DNA from: Pontibacter amylolyticus
GTDB lineage: Bacteria; Bacteroidota; Bacteroidia; Cytophagales; Hymenobacteraceae
Direction of reading: 5' to 3'
Assembly (NCBI RefSeq): GCF_014638845.1
Contig: NZ_BMFP01000004.1
Span: 1-64,000, forward strand
Length of the DNA: 64,000 bases
The notes under the pieces are model-generated. The model saw only the letters and a list, made by a program, of their open reading frames with translations. It was not told where the DNA came from and did no database searches. Within the stretch, counting starts at the first letter, position 1. Each line of letters begins with the position of its first letter. The position numbers were made by a program, and so were the translations under genes. Below are positions 52,538 through 64,000 of the stretch, piece after piece.

Positions 52538-55500
52538 ATGGCTTTGGCTAAGAATAAAACGACAGAGCGAATCAATTTTGCCTCGATTAATCCGGTAATC
52601 GACTATCCTGACTTCCTAGATGTTCAGCTACAGTCGTTTCAGGATTTCTTTCAGCTGGAAACTCCGGCCGAAAACAGGGCACAGGAAGGACTGTTCAAGG
52701 TGTTTGCCGAGAACTTCCCAATTTCTGATTCTCGGGAAAACTTTGTTCTCGAATTTATCGACTATCATATAGATCCTCCGAAATACTCAGTAGATGAGTG
52801 TATTGACCGGGGACTTACTTATTCGGTTCCACTTAAGGCAAAGCTCCGTCTGATTTGTAACGATGAGGACAACGAGGACTTTGAAACAATTGAGCAGGAA
52901 GTGTTCTTGGGTAACATCCCATACATGACCGAGAAAGGCTCATTTGTGATCAATGGTGCTGAGCGTGTGATTGTATCCCAGTTGCACAGATCTCCGGGTG
53001 TATTCTTTGCCCAAAGCAAGCATACAAACGGCACCAAACTCTATTCTGCCAGAATTATCCCTTTTAAAGGTTCTTGGGTTGAGTTTGCTACAGACGTGAA
53101 CAACGTGATGTACGCTTACATCGACCGTAAGAAGAAATTCCCTGTAACTACCTTGCTTCGTGCAATCGGCTACGGAACAGATAAGGACATCCTTGATCTG
53201 TTTGGTCTTTCGGAAGAGTTGCCGGCAACGAAGGCAAATCTGAAGAATGCCATCGGCAGGAAACTGGCTGCCCGTGTGCTTCGCACATGGACAGAAGACT
53301 TCGTGGATGAGGATACAGGTGAAGTGGTTTCAATTGACCGTAACGAGGTGCTGTTAGAACGAGACTCTGAAATATCACAGGATGATATCGATGTTATCGT
53401 TAGCTCCGGTACGAAGTCTATCATCCTTCACCGCGAGAATGTAAACATCGCAGACTACGCTATTATCTATAACACGCTTCAGAAAGATAACTCAAACTCT
53501 GAGAAAGAGGCGGTTGAGCAGATCTATCGTCAGCTCCGTAACACGGAAGCACCGGATGAGGAAACTGCGCGTGATATCATTCAGAAGCTGTTCTTCTCTG
53601 ATAAGCGTTACGATCTTGGTGAAGTTGGTCGTTACAGAATTAACAAGAAGCTTGGTCTTGACACAAACTGGGATGCGAAGGTGCTCACGAACGAGGACAT
53701 TGTCCTGATCGTGAAATACCTGATCGGTTTGATCAACTCCAGGGCTGTAGTGGATGATATTGACCACTTGAGCAACCGCCGTGTAAGAACGGTAGGCGAG
53801 CAGCTTTACGCGCAGTTTGGTGTTGGTCTTGCCCGTATGGCAAGAACCATCAAGGAGCGTATGAACGTGCGTGACAACGAAGACTTCAAGCCAGTTGACC
53901 TGATCAACGCGCGTACGCTTTCTTCTGTGATCAACTCGTTCTTCGGAACAAACCAGTTGTCTCAGTTCATGGACCAGACCAACCCTTTGGCAGAAGTGAC
54001 GCACAAGCGTCGTGTGTCTGCACTGGGGCCAGGCGGTCTGTCAAGAGAGCGTGCCGGTTTCGAGGTGCGTGACGTGCACTATACCCACTATGGACGTCTG
54101 TGTACAATTGAAACACCGGAAGGTCCGAACATTGGTCTGATATCTTCTCTGTGCGTACACGCTCGCGTGAACCACATGGGCTTCATCGAGACGCCTTACC
54201 GTAAGGTAAATGAAGGTATAGTAGAGATGGACGGCACTGTTGAATACCTGACCGCCGAAGAAGAGGATACCCACCACATCGCACAGGCTAACGCCATTAT
54301 CGACGATAAGGGTAACTTTATTAATGATAGAGTGAAAGGTAGATTTGAAGGTGACTTCCCTGTGGAAGAACCTAGCACCTATACCTATATGGACGTTGCT
54401 CCGAACCAGATCGTATCGGTTGCGGCCTCGTTGATTCCGTTCCTGGAGCACGATGACGCCAACCGTGCCCTGATGGGTTCAAACATGCAACGCCAGGCCG
54501 TTCCACTCTTGAAGGCGGAAGCCCCAATTGTAGGCACCGGTCTGGAAAGAAGAGCAGCTATTGACTCGAGAGCACTCGTTATCGCTGAAGGTGACGGTGT
54601 GATTGACTTTGTAGATGCCAACAAGATTGTAGTAAAATACGATCTGACAGAAGAGGAGAAGTTGGTTGCTTTTGATGCGGAGTATATCACATACAACCTG
54701 ATCAAGTTCAGAAGAACCAACCAGGATACCTGCATTAACCTGACACCGATCGTTTATACTGGTCAGCGCGTAACGAAGGGCCAGCCGCTTTGCGAAGGTT
54801 ATGCCACTAACAACGGTGAACTGGCAATCGGCCGTAACATGCAGGTGGCGTTTATGCCATGGCAGGGATACAACTTCGAGGATGCTATTGTTATCTCTGA
54901 AAAAGTAGTAAGAGACGATATCTTCACTTCTATCCACATCGAGGAGTTCGAGCTGGAAGTTCGGGAGACGAAGCGTGGGGAAGAAGAACTTACTTCTGAG
55001 ATTCCGAACGTGAGCGAGGAAGCCGTGAAGAACCTGGACGAGAACGGTATCATCCGCATCGGTGCTGAGGTTCGAGAAGGCGATATCCTGATCGGTAAGA
55101 TCACACCAAAAGGTGAGACCGACCCGACTCCGGAAGAAAAACTGCTGCGTGCGATCTTCGGTGACAAAGCCGGTGACGTGAAGGATGCCTCGCTTAAGGC
55201 GCCGCCATCACTGAACGGTGTAGTAATCGAGACCAAACTTTTCTCCAGACCTAAGAAAGACAAAAACCTGCGGGCTAAGTCTAAAAAAGAGGTTGAAGAG
55301 CTGAAAGTAAAATACTCGAAGGATCTGAATGTTATCAAGAACGTGATGGTTGATAAACTGGTAGCTTTGCTGGAAGGCAAAACGTCTCAGGGCATCAAGC
55401 ACAAGTTCGGCGACGAGATCCTGACGAAAGGAGTGAAGTTCACCAGAAAGAACATCATTGAGGCCCTGTTCCCGGAGAAGAATCCATATAAGGACGAAAG

Positions 55501-56416
55501 TAACTATGCGGTTCCGGAAGAAGTGAACATGTTCAAGGATCTGATTCTGGAAAACTGGACTGCCGACGAGAAGACCAACAGCATGCTGGTGGAGCTTGTG
55601 AAGAATTACAACAAGCGCCGCAACATCACTTCTGCACACTTCAAGCGTGAGCGTTTCACACTGGAGGTAGGAGATGAATTGCCAGCAGGTATCGTGCAGC
55701 TGGCCAAGGTATACATCGCGAAGAAGCGCAAGCTGAAAGTAGGTGATAAGATGGCCGGTCGTCACGGTAACAAAGGTGTGGTAGCCCGTATCGTGCGTGA
55801 AGAGGATATGCCATTCCTGGAAACAGGTGAACCAATGGATATCGTGCTGAACCCACTGGGTGTACCTTCAAGGATGAACATCGGTCAGATCTATGAAACC
55901 GTGCTTGGCTGGGCTGGCAAGAAACTGGGTAGAACTTATGCTACTCCGATCTTCGACGGCGCCACTGAAGACCAGGTACAGGCCGAACTGAAAGAGGCAG
56001 GTCTGCCAAGCTTCGGTCGTACATACCTGTACGATGGTTTGTCAGGCGACCGTTTCGACCAGCCGGTAACAGTGGGTGTGATTTACATGCTGAAATTGGG
56101 TCACTTGGTTGACGATAAGATGCACGCCCGTTCTATCGGTCCATACTCTCTGATTACACAGCAGCCATTGGGTGGTAAAGCCCAGTTCGGTGGTCAGCGT
56201 TTCGGTGAGATGGAAGTGTGGGCGCTTGAGGCATTCGGTGCTTCGAACGTACTGCAGGAAATTCTTACAGTGAAATCTGATGACGTGATCGGCCGTGCGA
56301 AAGCCTACGAGGCAATCGTGAAAGGTGACGTGTTGCCAAAACCAAATATCCCGGAATCATTCAACGTACTGATTCACGAGTTAAGAGGTCTGGCGCTCGA
56401 GATCACCTTAGAGTAG
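52538..56416 (+). CDS. rpoB: DNA-directed RNA polymerase beta subunit
   Basis: This 1292-residue protein is the beta subunit. The rifampicin-binding region is intact and wild-type in type ([20 protein letters not shown], then [13 protein letters not shown]). [13 protein letters not shown] near 1075 and the C-terminal [18 protein letters not shown] are standard. It follows rplL with a 151-bp gap that holds two hairpins. Some GGTATAG-type words occur inside. Confidence 0.98.
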   Translation: MALAKNKTTERINFASINPVIDYPDFLDVQLQSFQDFFQLETPAENRAQEGLFKVFAENFPISDSRENFVLEFIDYHIDPPKYSVDECIDRGLTYSVPLKAKLRLICNDEDNEDFETIEQEVFLGNIPYMTEKGSFVINGAERVIVSQLHRSPGVFFAQSKHTNGTKLYSARIIPFKGSWVEFATDVNNVMYAYIDRKKKFPVTTLLRAIGYGTDKDILDLFGLSEELPATKANLKNAIGRKLAARVLRTWTEDFVDEDTGEVVSIDRNEVLLERDSEISQDDIDVIVSSGTKSIILHRENVNIADYAIIYNTLQKDNSNSEKEAVEQIYRQLRNTEAPDEETARDIIQKLFFSDKRYDLGEVGRYRINKKLGLDTNWDAKVLTNEDIVLIVKYLIGLINSRAVVDDIDHLSNRRVRTVGEQLYAQFGVGLARMARTIKERMNVRDNEDFKPVDLINARTLSSVINSFFGTNQLSQFMDQTNPLAEVTHKRRVSALGPGGLSRERAGFEVRDVHYTHYGRLCTIETPEGPNIGLISSLCVHARVNHMGFIETPYRKVNEGIVEMDGTVEYLTAEEEDTHHIAQANAIIDDKGNFINDRVKGRFEGDFPVEEPSTYTYMDVAPNQIVSVAASLIPFLEHDDANRALMGSNMQRQAVPLLKAEAPIVGTGLERRAAIDSRALVIAEGDGVIDFVDANKIVVKYDLTEEEKLVAFDAEYITYNLIKFRRTNQDTCINLTPIVYTGQRVTKGQPLCEGYATNNGELAIGRNMQVAFMPWQGYNFEDAIVISEKVVRDDIFTSIHIEEFELEVRETKRGEEELTSEIPNVSEEAVKNLDENGIIRIGAEVREGDILIGKITPKGETDPTPEEKLLRAIFGDKAGDVKDASLKAPPSLNGVVIETKLFSRPKKDKNLRAKSKKEVEELKVKYSKDLNVIKNVMVDKLVALLEGKTSQGIKHKFGDEILTKGVKFTRKNIIEALFPEKNPYKDESNYAVPEEVNMFKDLILENWTADEKTNSMLVELVKNYNKRRNITSAHFKRERFTLEVGDELPAGIVQLAKVYIAKKRKLKVGDKMAGRHGNKGVVARIVREEDMPFLETGEPMDIVLNPLGVPSRMNIGQIYETVLGWAGKKLGRTYATPIFDGATEDQVQAELKEAGLPSFGRTYLYDGLSGDRFDQPVTVGVIYMLKLGHLVDDKMHARSIGPYSLITQQPLGGKAQFGGQRFGEMEVWALEAFGASNVLQEILTVKSDDVIGRAKAYEAIVKGDVLPKPNIPESFNVLIHELRGLALEITLE

Positions 56417-56420
56417 TAAA

Positions 56421-56471
56421 GTATAAGCTGAGCGCCCTGGCAAAAGCCGGGGCGCTTGGCGCACTTTATAC
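56421..56471 (+). other. Composite hairpin between rpoB and rpoC
   Basis: AGCGCCCTGGC (56431-56441) pairs with GCCGGGGCGCT (56446-56456) around AAAA with one T-G pair. An outer stem GTATAA (56421-56426) with TTATAC (56466-56471) extends it. No T-run follows, so it is not a standard terminator. An RNA-processing or binding role is possible. Confidence 0.6.
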
Positions 56472-56518
56472 AAACTAGCTGTGAGGCATATTCATTGTAT
56501 CGACATTATTGTAATAAT

Positions 56519-59500
56519 ATGGCATTTGCAAAAAACAAAAAGCTAACTCAGGACTTCTCCAAAGTAACGATAAGCCTGGCCTCTCCAGAGTCGATTCTAG
56601 AGAGATCAAATGGCGAGGTTACAAAGCCTGAGACAATCAACTATAGAACCTATAAGCCTGAAATGGGTGGTCTGTTCTGCGAAAGAATATTCGGACCCGT
56701 AAAGGACTGGGAATGCCACTGCGGAAAGTATAAGAGAATCAGGTATAAAGGTATCATCTGCGACCGTTGCGGTGTGGAGGTTACTGAAAAGAAAGTGCGT
56801 CGTGAGCGTATGGGCCACATTGAGCTGGTAGTTCCGGTAGCGCACATCTGGTACTTTAAATCCCTTCCGAATAAGATAGGTTATCTGCTGGGCTTGCCTA
56901 CTAAGAAGCTCGACCAGATTATCTATTATGAAAGATATGTAGTGATCCAGCCAGGTATTTTGGCAGAGGACGGTGTAAACACACTCGACTTCCTGACAGA
57001 AGATGAGTACCTGGATATGATCGACAAGCTCCCGCGTGAGAACCAGATGTTGGATAACAACGATCCAAACAAGTTCATCGCGAAAATGGGTGCAGAGTCA
57101 CTGCAAATGCTGTTGGAGCGCACGAACCTGGATGACCTGTCATACGAGCTTCGTCACGCGGCCGCACACGAAACGTCGCAGCAGCGTAAGGCTGAGGCCT
57201 TGAAGCGTCTTCGTGTAGTAGAGGCATTCCGTGATGCAACTACCAGAATCGAAAACAGACCTGAGTGGATGATCATCCGCATGGTACCTGTTATTCCGCC
57301 AGAGCTTCGTCCGCTTGTTCCGTTGGATGGTGGCCGTTTCGCTACATCGGATTTGAACGACCTATACCGTCGTGTTATCATCCGTAACAACCGTCTGAAG
57401 CGTCTGATCGAGATCAAGGCTCCTGAAGTAATCCTTCGTAACGAGAAGCGTATGCTCCAGGAAGCGGTTGACTCCCTGTTCGACAACTCACGTAAAGTGA
57501 ACGCTGTTCGTGCAGAAGGTAACCGTGCGCTGAAGTCACTTTCTGACATGCTGAAAGGTAAGCAGGGACGTTTCCGTCAGAACTTGCTTGGTAAGCGTGT
57601 GGACTACTCCGGCCGTTCGGTAATTGTGGTTGGTCCTGAACTGAAGCTGCATGAGTGCGGTCTGCCTAAGAATATGGCAGCTGAGCTCTTCAAGCCGTTC
57701 ATCATCCGCAAGCTGATCGAAAGAGGCATCGTGAAGACGGTTAAGTCAGCTAAGAAAATAGTAGACCGTAAGGACCCTGTAGTTTGGGATATCCTGGAAA
57801 ACGTGCTGAAAGGCCACCCAGTTCTCCTCAACCGTGCTCCTACGCTCCACAGATTAGGTATACAGGCCTTCCAGCCAAAACTGATCGAGGGTAAGGCGAT
57901 TCAGCTGCACCCACTGGTGTGTACGGCATTCAACGCCGACTTTGACGGTGACCAGATGGCGGTGCACGTTCCACTGGGACCTGCTGCTGTATTGGAAGCC
58001 TCTATGCTGATGCTGGCTTCGCACAACATCCTGAACCCTGCGAATGGTGCTCCAATTGCAGTACCTTCTCAGGACATGGTACTTGGTCTTTACTATGTAT
58101 CGAAAGGAAAGCGTAGCACAGAAAACGAAAATATACCTGGTGAAGGTATGAGCTTCTACTCTGCGGAGGAAGTAATCATTGCCATCAACGAAGGGCGTCT
58201 ATCTAAGCAGGCGTATATCAAAGTAAGAGCAAAGGTTAAGAACGAAAAAGGTGAACTCGAGACAAAACTGATCGAGACGGTTGCCGGCCGCGTTATCTTC
58301 AACCAGTTTGTTCCGGAAGAAGTGGGATACATTGATGAACTGTTGACGAAGAAGAAACTTCAGCAGATCATCTCCAGAGTGTTCAAAGAGACGGGTATGG
58401 CCCGTACCGCCCATTTCCTGGACGATATTAAAACACTAGGATTCCAGTCTGCTTACAAAGGTGGTCTGTCCATGGGTCTGGGTGATATCCAGATTCCAGC
58501 AGAAAAAGACATCCTGGTAGCTCAGGCCAAGAAAGATGTAGATGCTGTATGGCAGAACTACTCGATGGGTCTGATCACTGATAACGAGCGTTACAACCAG
58601 GTAATTGATATCTGGACCCGTATCAACAACCAGATCACGGAGACGTTGATGCGCCGTCTGGAGAATGACGACCAGGGCTTTAACTCGATCTTCATGATGA
58701 TGCACTCCGGTGCACGTGGTTCGAGAGAGCAGATCCGTCAGTTGGGAGGTATGCGTGGTCTGATGGCGAAGCCTCAGAAATCATTGCAGGGCTCAGTAGG
58801 TGAGATTATCGAGAACCCGATCCTTTCAAACTTTAAGGAAGGTCTGGATGTAATCGAGTACTTCATTTCAACGCACGGTGCCCGTAAAGGTCTTGCTGAT
58901 ACGGCCCTTAAAACTGCAGACGCTGGTTACCTGACTCGACGTTTGGTGGACGTGTCGCAGGACGTGATAGTGAACGAAGAAGACTGCGGTACGCTGAGAG
59001 GTCTGGAAGTGAGTGCACTGAAAGACAACGAAGATATCGTAGAATCGCTTTCTGAGCGTATCCTGGGACGTGTGACGGTACACGATGTATACGATCCAAT
59101 CACTAATGACCTGATCGTAGAGTCTGGTTCAGAAGTGACAGAAGAGGTAGCACGTGCTATTGAGAACACAGCGATTGAGACTGTAGAGATCCGTTCCGTG
59201 TTGACTTGCGAGTCGAAGCGTGGTATCTGTGCCAAGTGCTACGGCCGTAACCTGGCAACAGGCTTTATGGTGCAGAAGGGCGAGGCTGTAGGCGTAATCG
59301 CAGCACAGTCCATCGGTGAGCCAGGTACACAGCTGACACTCCGTACATTCCACGTAGGTGGTACGGCTTCTAACATCGCGGTAGATGCCATGATCCGTGC
59401 GAAATTCGCTGGTAGAGTTGAGTTCGAAGATGTTCGCACGATCGACACCATCAACAACGAGGGTGAGCCAGTGAAAGTAGTAATGGGACGCTCAGGTGAG

Positions 59501-60844
59501 ATTAAGATAGTTGATCCGGCTACCGGGAAAATGCTTATCAGTAACCACGTGCCTTACGGTTCATTCATTACAGTAAATGAAGGCCAGGAAGTTGAGAAAA
59601 ATGATCAACTGTGTATATGGGATCCATACAACGCGGTTATTCTTTCGGAGTTTGACGGTGAGATTGCTTACGAGTCGATCATTGAAGGTATAACTTACCG
59701 TGAGGAATCAGATGAGCAGACAGGCTACCGTGAGAAGGTGATTATCGATACAAAAGATAAGACACAGAACCCTGCTATTATCGTGAACCCGAAGAGTGGC
59801 GAGTCAAAAGGCTACAACATTCCGGTGGGCGCTCACTTAACAGTAGAGAACGGCGAGAAAATTAAAGCTGGTCAGATTCTGGTGAAAATTCCACGTGCGA
59901 TCGGCAAAACAAGGGACATCACAGGTGGTCTTCCACGCGTGACGGAACTGTTCGAGGCGCGTAACCCATCTAACCCAGCCGTAGTGTCTGAGATCGACGG
60001 TGTAGTGACCTATGGTAGTGTGAAGCGTGGTAACCGTGAAATCTACATCGAGTCGAAAGAAGGCGTGAAGAAGAAATACATGGTGCCGCTTTCCAAGCAC
60101 ATCCTTGTACAGGACAATGACTTCGTTCGTGCCGGTATGCCGCTGTCAGATGGCGCCATTACGCCAACCGACATCCTGAATATTCAGGGTCCTGGCGCTG
60201 TGCAGGAGTACCTGGTAAATGAGATTCAGGAGGTATACCGTCTGCAGGGTGTGAAGATCAACGACAAGCACATTGAGGTGGTAGTACGCCAGATGATGCA
60301 GAAGGTGGTGATCATTGACGCAGGCGATACGAGCTTCCTGGAGCATCAGGTAGTGGACAAGATCAACTTCATGGAAGAGAACGACCGCATCATTGACATG
60401 AAAGTGGTAGAAGATGCAGGAGACTCTTCGAGCATGAAGCCTGGCCAGATCGTGACGGCAAGAAGATTGCGTGACGAGAACTCCAGCCTGAAGCGAAGAG
60501 ACTTAAAACTGGTTACGGTGCGTGATGCATCGCCAGCCGTTTCGCGTCCAACGTTGCAAGGTATAACCCAGGCTTCTTTGGGTACACAGAGCTTTATATC
60601 GGCCGCATCGTTCCAGGAGACTACGAAGGTACTGAGCGAAGCAGCAATCAAAGGTAAAGCGGACGAACTGCTAGGTCTGAAGGAAAACGTGATCGTTGGT
60701 CACTTGATTCCGGCCGGTACAGGTCTTCGCGAATACCAGAACCTGATTGTTGGAAGCCAGGAAGAATACGATTCATTAGTAGAATCAAAAAAATCTGGAG
60801 TGGGAACCCGCGCCAAGCAGCAGGAACTTCAGAATAACAGATAA
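56519..60844 (+). CDS. rpoC: DNA-directed RNA polymerase beta' subunit
   Basis: This 1441-residue protein is the catalytic beta' subunit. The start ATG 56519 ([13 protein letters not shown]) is chosen; the frame extends 21 codons into the rpoB-rpoC hairpin region. Zn-binding cysteines occur in [10 protein letters not shown] and ICDRCGVEV near 68-90. The Mg-binding motif [12 protein letters not shown] and the second Zn site ([13 protein letters not shown]) are present. Confidence 0.98.
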   Translation: MAFAKNKKLTQDFSKVTISLASPESILERSNGEVTKPETINYRTYKPEMGGLFCERIFGPVKDWECHCGKYKRIRYKGIICDRCGVEVTEKKVRRERMGHIELVVPVAHIWYFKSLPNKIGYLLGLPTKKLDQIIYYERYVVIQPGILAEDGVNTLDFLTEDEYLDMIDKLPRENQMLDNNDPNKFIAKMGAESLQMLLERTNLDDLSYELRHAAAHETSQQRKAEALKRLRVVEAFRDATTRIENRPEWMIIRMVPVIPPELRPLVPLDGGRFATSDLNDLYRRVIIRNNRLKRLIEIKAPEVILRNEKRMLQEAVDSLFDNSRKVNAVRAEGNRALKSLSDMLKGKQGRFRQNLLGKRVDYSGRSVIVVGPELKLHECGLPKNMAAELFKPFIIRKLIERGIVKTVKSAKKIVDRKDPVVWDILENVLKGHPVLLNRAPTLHRLGIQAFQPKLIEGKAIQLHPLVCTAFNADFDGDQMAVHVPLGPAAVLEASMLMLASHNILNPANGAPIAVPSQDMVLGLYYVSKGKRSTENENIPGEGMSFYSAEEVIIAINEGRLSKQAYIKVRAKVKNEKGELETKLIETVAGRVIFNQFVPEEVGYIDELLTKKKLQQIISRVFKETGMARTAHFLDDIKTLGFQSAYKGGLSMGLGDIQIPAEKDILVAQAKKDVDAVWQNYSMGLITDNERYNQVIDIWTRINNQITETLMRRLENDDQGFNSIFMMMHSGARGSREQIRQLGGMRGLMAKPQKSLQGSVGEIIENPILSNFKEGLDVIEYFISTHGARKGLADTALKTADAGYLTRRLVDVSQDVIVNEEDCGTLRGLEVSALKDNEDIVESLSERILGRVTVHDVYDPITNDLIVESGSEVTEEVARAIENTAIETVEIRSVLTCESKRGICAKCYGRNLATGFMVQKGEAVGVIAAQSIGEPGTQLTLRTFHVGGTASNIAVDAMIRAKFAGRVEFEDVRTIDTINNEGEPVKVVMGRSGEIKIVDPATGKMLISNHVPYGSFITVNEGQEVEKNDQLCIWDPYNAVILSEFDGEIAYESIIEGITYREESDEQTGYREKVIIDTKDKTQNPAIIVNPKSGESKGYNIPVGAHLTVENGEKIKAGQILVKIPRAIGKTRDITGGLPRVTELFEARNPSNPAVVSEIDGVVTYGSVKRGNREIYIESKEGVKKKYMVPLSKHILVQDNDFVRAGMPLSDGAITPTDILNIQGPGAVQEYLVNEIQEVYRLQGVKINDKHIEVVVRQMMQKVVIIDAGDTSFLEHQVVDKINFMEENDRIIDMKVVEDAGDSSSMKPGQIVTARRLRDENSSLKRRDLKLVTVRDASPAVSRPTLQGITQASLGTQSFISAASFQETTKVLSEAAIKGKADELLGLKENVIVGHLIPAGTGLREYQNLIVGSQEEYDSLVESKKSGVGTRAKQQELQNNR

Positions 60845-60850
60845 ACAGGT

Positions 60851-61168
60851 ATGGCAGAGGAACTAAAAAATCAGAATCAAATCAACATCGAGCTTTCGGA
60901 AGAGATAGCGGAAGGGGAATACGCCAATCTGGCGATGATTGCCCATTCAAGTGGGGAGTTTGTGATTGATTTTATACGACTGATGCCAGGATTGCCTAAA
61001 GCAAAAGTTAAATCCAGAATCGTTATCACGCCGGAGCACGCCAAAAGATTATTGGCTGCTCTGGCCGATAACATTCAAAAGTTTGAAAGCAGCTTTGGGG
61101 AAATTAAGCCGGCAAAAGATGCACCTTCCTTCCCGATGAACTTCGGAGGAACAGTGGGCGAAGCCTAA
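60851..61168 (+). CDS. DUF3467 family protein
   Basis: This 105-residue protein has the DUF3467 pattern: a GEYANLAMIAHSSGEFVIDF strand pair near 23-42 followed by a conserved ITPEHAKRLLAALADNI helix near 68. It begins 6 bp after rpoC and is probably co-translated with it. The family is found in this position in many Bacteroidota; its function is not known to me. Confidence 0.85.
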   Translation: MAEELKNQNQINIELSEEIAEGEYANLAMIAHSSGEFVIDFIRLMPGLPKAKVKSRIVITPEHAKRLLAALADNIQKFESSFGEIKPAKDAPSFPMNFGGTVGEA

Positions 61169-61195
61169 GGTGCTAATAATTAGTGGATTAAAATT

Positions 61196-61226
61196 TTGAA
61201 ATTGCAAGGCGATTTTCATACCTTTG
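61196..61226 (+). promoter_or_regulatory. Promoter of the rpsL-rpsG-fusA operon
   Basis: TTTTG ending at 61198, a 20-bp spacer and TACCTTTG (61219-61226) match the Bacteroidota consensus. It lies 48 bp before the rpsL ATG. Confidence 0.78.
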
Positions 61227-61274
61227 CAGACCAAATTTTAGAGTGAAAAATATCTTATAATTAACAAATTATAA

Positions 61275-61691
61275 ATGCCTACTATACAGCAATTAGTAAG
61301 AAAGGGTAGAGAGAAACTGACTTATAATTCTAAGTCTCCTGCCTTAGACTCATGCCCACAACGTCGTGGCGTATGCACAAGAGTGTACACAACCACTCCT
61401 AAGAAGCCAAACTCAGCTATGCGTAAGGTAGCCAGGGTAAGACTTACAAACGGCAAGGAAGTGAACGCTTACATCCCTGGTGAGGGCCACAACCTTCAGG
61501 AGCACTCTATTGTGCTGATCAGAGGCGGTAGAGTAAAAGACCTTCCAGGTGTTCGTTATCACATCGTACGTGGTGCGCTGGATACTGCCGGTGTAAACGG
61601 CCGTCTGCAGTCGCGTTCTAAGTACGGTGCTAAAAGACCTAAGCCAGGACAGCCAGCTGCTGCCGCAGGTAAGGGTGGTAAGAAAAAATAA
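61275..61691 (+). CDS. rpsL: 30S ribosomal protein S12
   Basis: This 138-residue decoding-centre protein carries the conserved [12 protein letters not shown] region with Lys43 (counting the Met) in the streptomycin-sensitive form, and [13 protein letters not shown] near 95. A C-terminal Lys/Gly/Ala-rich tail is usual for Bacteroidota. Confidence 0.98.
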   Translation: MPTIQQLVRKGREKLTYNSKSPALDSCPQRRGVCTRVYTTTPKKPNSAMRKVARVRLTNGKEVNAYIPGEGHNLQEHSIVLIRGGRVKDLPGVRYHIVRGALDTAGVNGRLQSRSKYGAKRPKPGQPAAAAGKGGKKK

Positions 61692-61710
61692 TTGATAGAG
61701 TTATAATATA

Positions 61711-62178
61711 ATGAGAAAAGCAAAGCCTAAAAGTAGAGTTCTCCTTCCAGATCCAAAGTTCAAAGAGACCCTGGTAACACGTTTCGTAAACTATCTGATG
61801 GAAGATGGTAAGAAAAGTATTGCTTATGGTATCTTCTATGATGCTGTAGAATTAGTAGAGCAAAGAACGAAGGAGAACGGCCTTGAGACTTGGAAAAAAG
61901 CATTGAACAATGTGATGCCAAGTGTAGAGGTAAAGAGCCGCCGTGTAGGTGGTGCTACTTTCCAAGTGCCGACTGAGGTTCGTCCGGACCGCAGAGTATC
62001 TCTTGGTATCAAGTGGATGATTTCTTACGCTCGTAGAAGAGGTGAGAAGACAATGAAAGACAAATTGGCTGGCGAGATAATCGCAGCTGCAAAAGGTGAA
62101 GGTGCTGCCGTGAAGAAGAAAGACGACACGCACAGAATGGCCGAGGCAAACAAAGCATTCTCACACTTTAGATTTTAA
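61711..62178 (+). CDS. rpsG: 30S ribosomal protein S7
   Basis: This 155-residue head-assembly protein begins [17 protein letters not shown] and has the [16 protein letters not shown] block near 79. It starts 19 bp after rpsL and ends 3 bp before fusA. Confidence 0.98.
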   Translation: MRKAKPKSRVLLPDPKFKETLVTRFVNYLMEDGKKSIAYGIFYDAVELVEQRTKENGLETWKKALNNVMPSVEVKSRRVGGATFQVPTEVRPDRRVSLGIKWMISYARRRGEKTMKDKLAGEIIAAAKGEGAAVKKKDDTHRMAEANKAFSHFRF

Positions 62179-62181
62179 TTA

Positions 62182-64000
62182 ATGGCAAGAGACTTAAAAT
62201 ACACACGCAATATTGGTATTGCCGCTCACATCGATGCTGGTAAAACCACTACAACAGAGCGTATACTTTACTATACAGGTAAATCTCACAAGTTAGGTGA
62301 GACGCACGAAGGGTCAGCTACAACTGACTGGATGGAGCAGGAGCAGGAGCGTGGTATCACAATTACGTCTGCAGCTGTGACAGTAAACTGGCCATACAGA
62401 GGTAACGACTATCACATTAACATCATCGATACACCTGGTCACGTGGACTTTACTGTAGAAGTAAACCGCTCACTTCGTGTACTGGATGGTCTGGTATTCC
62501 TTTTCAGTGCTGTTGACGGTGTGGAGCCTCAGTCTGAGACAAACTGGAGACTTGCTGACAACTATAAAGTAGCTCGTCTTGGTTTCGTAAACAAAATGGA
62601 CCGCTCTGGAGCAGATTTCCTTGCTGTATGTAAGCAGGTGAAAGAAATGCTGGGTAGCAATGCCGTAGCGCTGCAGTTGCCAATTGGTGCGGAAGATGAC
62701 TTCAAAGGTGTAGTAGACCTGGTGAACTTCAAAGCCATTGTTTGGAACACAGAAGATAAAGGCATGACCTTTACTGAAGTTCCGATTCCAGATGATATGA
62801 TGGAAGAGGCTGAAGAGTATAGAGAGAAGCTTCTGGAAGCAGTAGCAGAGTACGATGAGTCTTTGATGGAGAAATACTTCGAAGATCCAAACTCAATTAC
62901 TGAGGCCGAGATTCTTGCTGCCCTTCGCGCTGCTACAATTGACATGGCTATCGTGCCAATGCTTTGTGGCTCATCTTTCAAGAACAAAGGTGTGCAGACA
63001 ATGCTTGACTATGTGATGGCATTGCTTCCATCACCAATGGATAAGGAAAGTATTATTGGTACAAATCCTGATACAGGTGAGGAAGTAGCCAGAAAGCCAT
63101 CTGCAAGTGAGCCGTTTGCTGGTCTTGCATTCAAAATCGCTACCGACCCTTACGTAGGTCGTCTGTGCTTTGTACGTGCTTATTCAGGTGTGCTAGAGGC
63201 GGGATCTTATGTGTTTAACTCCCGCTCAAACAACAAAGAACGTATATCTCGTATTTTCCAGATGCATGCTAACAAGCAGAACCAGATCGAGAGACTGGAG
63301 GCTGGAGATATCGCTGCAGTAGTAGGTTTCAAAGACATCAAAACAGGTGATACGCTTTGCGAGCAAGGCGCGAAAATCGTTCTTGAGTCAATGGATTTCC
63401 CTGAGCCAGTTATCGGATACGCTATTGAGCCTAAAACACAGGCTGACTCTGATAAAATGGGTATGGCCATTGCCAAGCTTGTTGAAGAGGATCCAACGCT
63501 TCAGGTTAATACTGATGAGGAAACTGGTCAGACCATCCTGAGAGGTATGGGGGAACTCCACTTGGAGATCATCATTGACCGTATGAAGCGTGAGTTCAAA
63601 GTAGAATTGAACCAGGGTGCTCCACAGGTTGCTTACAAAGAAACCATCACAAAATCTGTAGAACACAGAGAAGTATTCAAGAAGCAGTCAGGTGGTCGTG
63701 GTAAGTTCGCCGATATCGTGTTCACGATGGGACCACGTGAGGATGGCAAACAAGGACTGGAGTTCGAAAACGCAATTGTGGGTGGTGTAATTCCAAGAGA
63801 ATTCATCCCGGCAATTCAGAAAGGTTTCGAAGAAGCAATGAAGAATGGTATTCTGGCAGGCTTCCCAATCGATTCCATGAAAGTTCGTCTTTTCCACGGT
63901 TCATTCCACGACGTTGACTCCGACTCACTTTCTTTTGAACTGGCTGCACGTCAGGGCTTCAAAGAAGCGGGTAAGCAGTGTGCTCCTAAACTGCTTGAGC
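62182..64000 (+). CDS. fusA: Elongation factor G (partial, cut by window end)
   Basis: An open frame from ATG 62182 runs to the window end, about 606 of roughly 700 residues. It begins [20 protein letters not shown], has P-loop [10 protein letters not shown], switch [10 protein letters not shown] and NKMD for guanine recognition. It catalyses ribosomal translocation. The C-terminal domain lies outside the window, so completeness cannot be judged. Confidence 0.96.
   Translation, partial: MARDLKYTRNIGIAAHIDAGKTTTTERILYYTGKSHKLGETHEGSATTDWMEQEQERGITITSAAVTVNWPYRGNDYHINIIDTPGHVDFTVEVNRSLRVLDGLVFLFSAVDGVEPQSETNWRLADNYKVARLGFVNKMDRSGADFLAVCKQVKEMLGSNAVALQLPIGAEDDFKGVVDLVNFKAIVWNTEDKGMTFTEVPIPDDMMEEAEEYREKLLEAVAEYDESLMEKYFEDPNSITEAEILAALRAATIDMAIVPMLCGSSFKNKGVQTMLDYVMALLPSPMDKESIIGTNPDTGEEVARKPSASEPFAGLAFKIATDPYVGRLCFVRAYSGVLEAGSYVFNSRSNNKERISRIFQMHANKQNQIERLEAGDIAAVVGFKDIKTGDTLCEQGAKIVLESMDFPEPVIGYAIEPKTQADSDKMGMAIAKLVEEDPTLQVNTDEETGQTILRGMGELHLEIIIDRMKREFKVELNQGAPQVAYKETITKSVEHREVFKKQSGGRGKFADIVFTMGPREDGKQGLEFENAIVGGVIPREFIPAIQKGFEEAMKNGILAGFPIDSMKVRLFHGSFHDVDSDSLSFELAARQGFKEAGKQCAPKLLE

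Noticed and set aside
56456..56518. Upstream extension of rpoC by 21 codons
   Set aside because: The extension lies in the intergenic hairpin region and is not family-like; MAFAKNKKL at 56519 is the usual start.

Overview
The window reads as the chromosome of a Bacteroidota bacterium, most likely Cytophagales/Hymenobacteraceae (a Pontibacter-like lineage is my best guess). Several signals point this way: promoters of the TTTG-N19/20-TAnnTTTG type, lipoproteins with acidic residues right after the lipobox Cys (surface-export type), a BtuB/BtuG cobalamin pair behind a cobalamin riboswitch, a protein combining an MG2 domain with a TonB plug, a short 99-residue HPF, and the gene order tRNA-tuf-tRNA-Trp-secE-nusG-rplKAJL-rpoBC-rpsLG-fusA. 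No rRNA, CRISPR array, insertion sequence or prophage was seen.

Layout. 0-3 kb (minus strand): rpsU-xerC-hpf, then an acyl-CoA dehydrogenase. 3-9.5 kb (plus): PHP-type phosphatase, SDR, TPR protein, phosphosulfolactate synthase, PopT/DUF368 polyprenyl-phosphate transporter, aroE, YkvA-like protein. 9.7-13.3 kb: an ECF sigma factor overlapping a gene for an unusual protein with an anti-sigma-like N-terminus, an inner-membrane helix and a C-terminal beta-barrel, followed by small lipoproteins; the same 37-bp promoter-like element stands before the sigma gene and before the lipoproteins. 13.4-20.7 kb: uvrB, an M28 peptidase, an orphan secreted protein and a B12-binding radical SAM protein. 20.9-22 kb: a probable small structured RNA with its own promoter and terminator, and several tiny genes. 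22-25.4 kb: cobalamin riboswitch-btuB-btuG. 25.4-33.9 kb: an inverted repeat, 3-methyladenine glycosylase, the MG2/TonB-plug protein, disordered KGG-like stress proteins, a THUMP-like methyltransferase, a DUF4397 lipoprotein and ahcY. 34-40.4 kb: a beta-propeller sensor kinase and LytTR regulator flanked by glycosyltransferases, one a double-domain fusion. 40.6-47.5 kb: ECF sigma/anti-sigma, gmk, nadD, frr, pyrH, a biotin carrier protein and an M1 aminopeptidase. 47.6-64 kb: four tRNAs and the transcription/translation superoperon, with fusA cut by the window end.

The strongest candidates for something less described are (1) the ECF sigma/transmembrane beta-barrel unit with its duplicated promoter, (2) the roughly 150-nt structured RNA near 20.94-21.09 kb, and (3) a heavily over-represented oligomer, GGTATAG/CTATACC, scattered in all frames and both orientations through ordinary genes but nearly absent from the ribosomal-protein genes. 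All calls come from reading the sequence; no database search was run.
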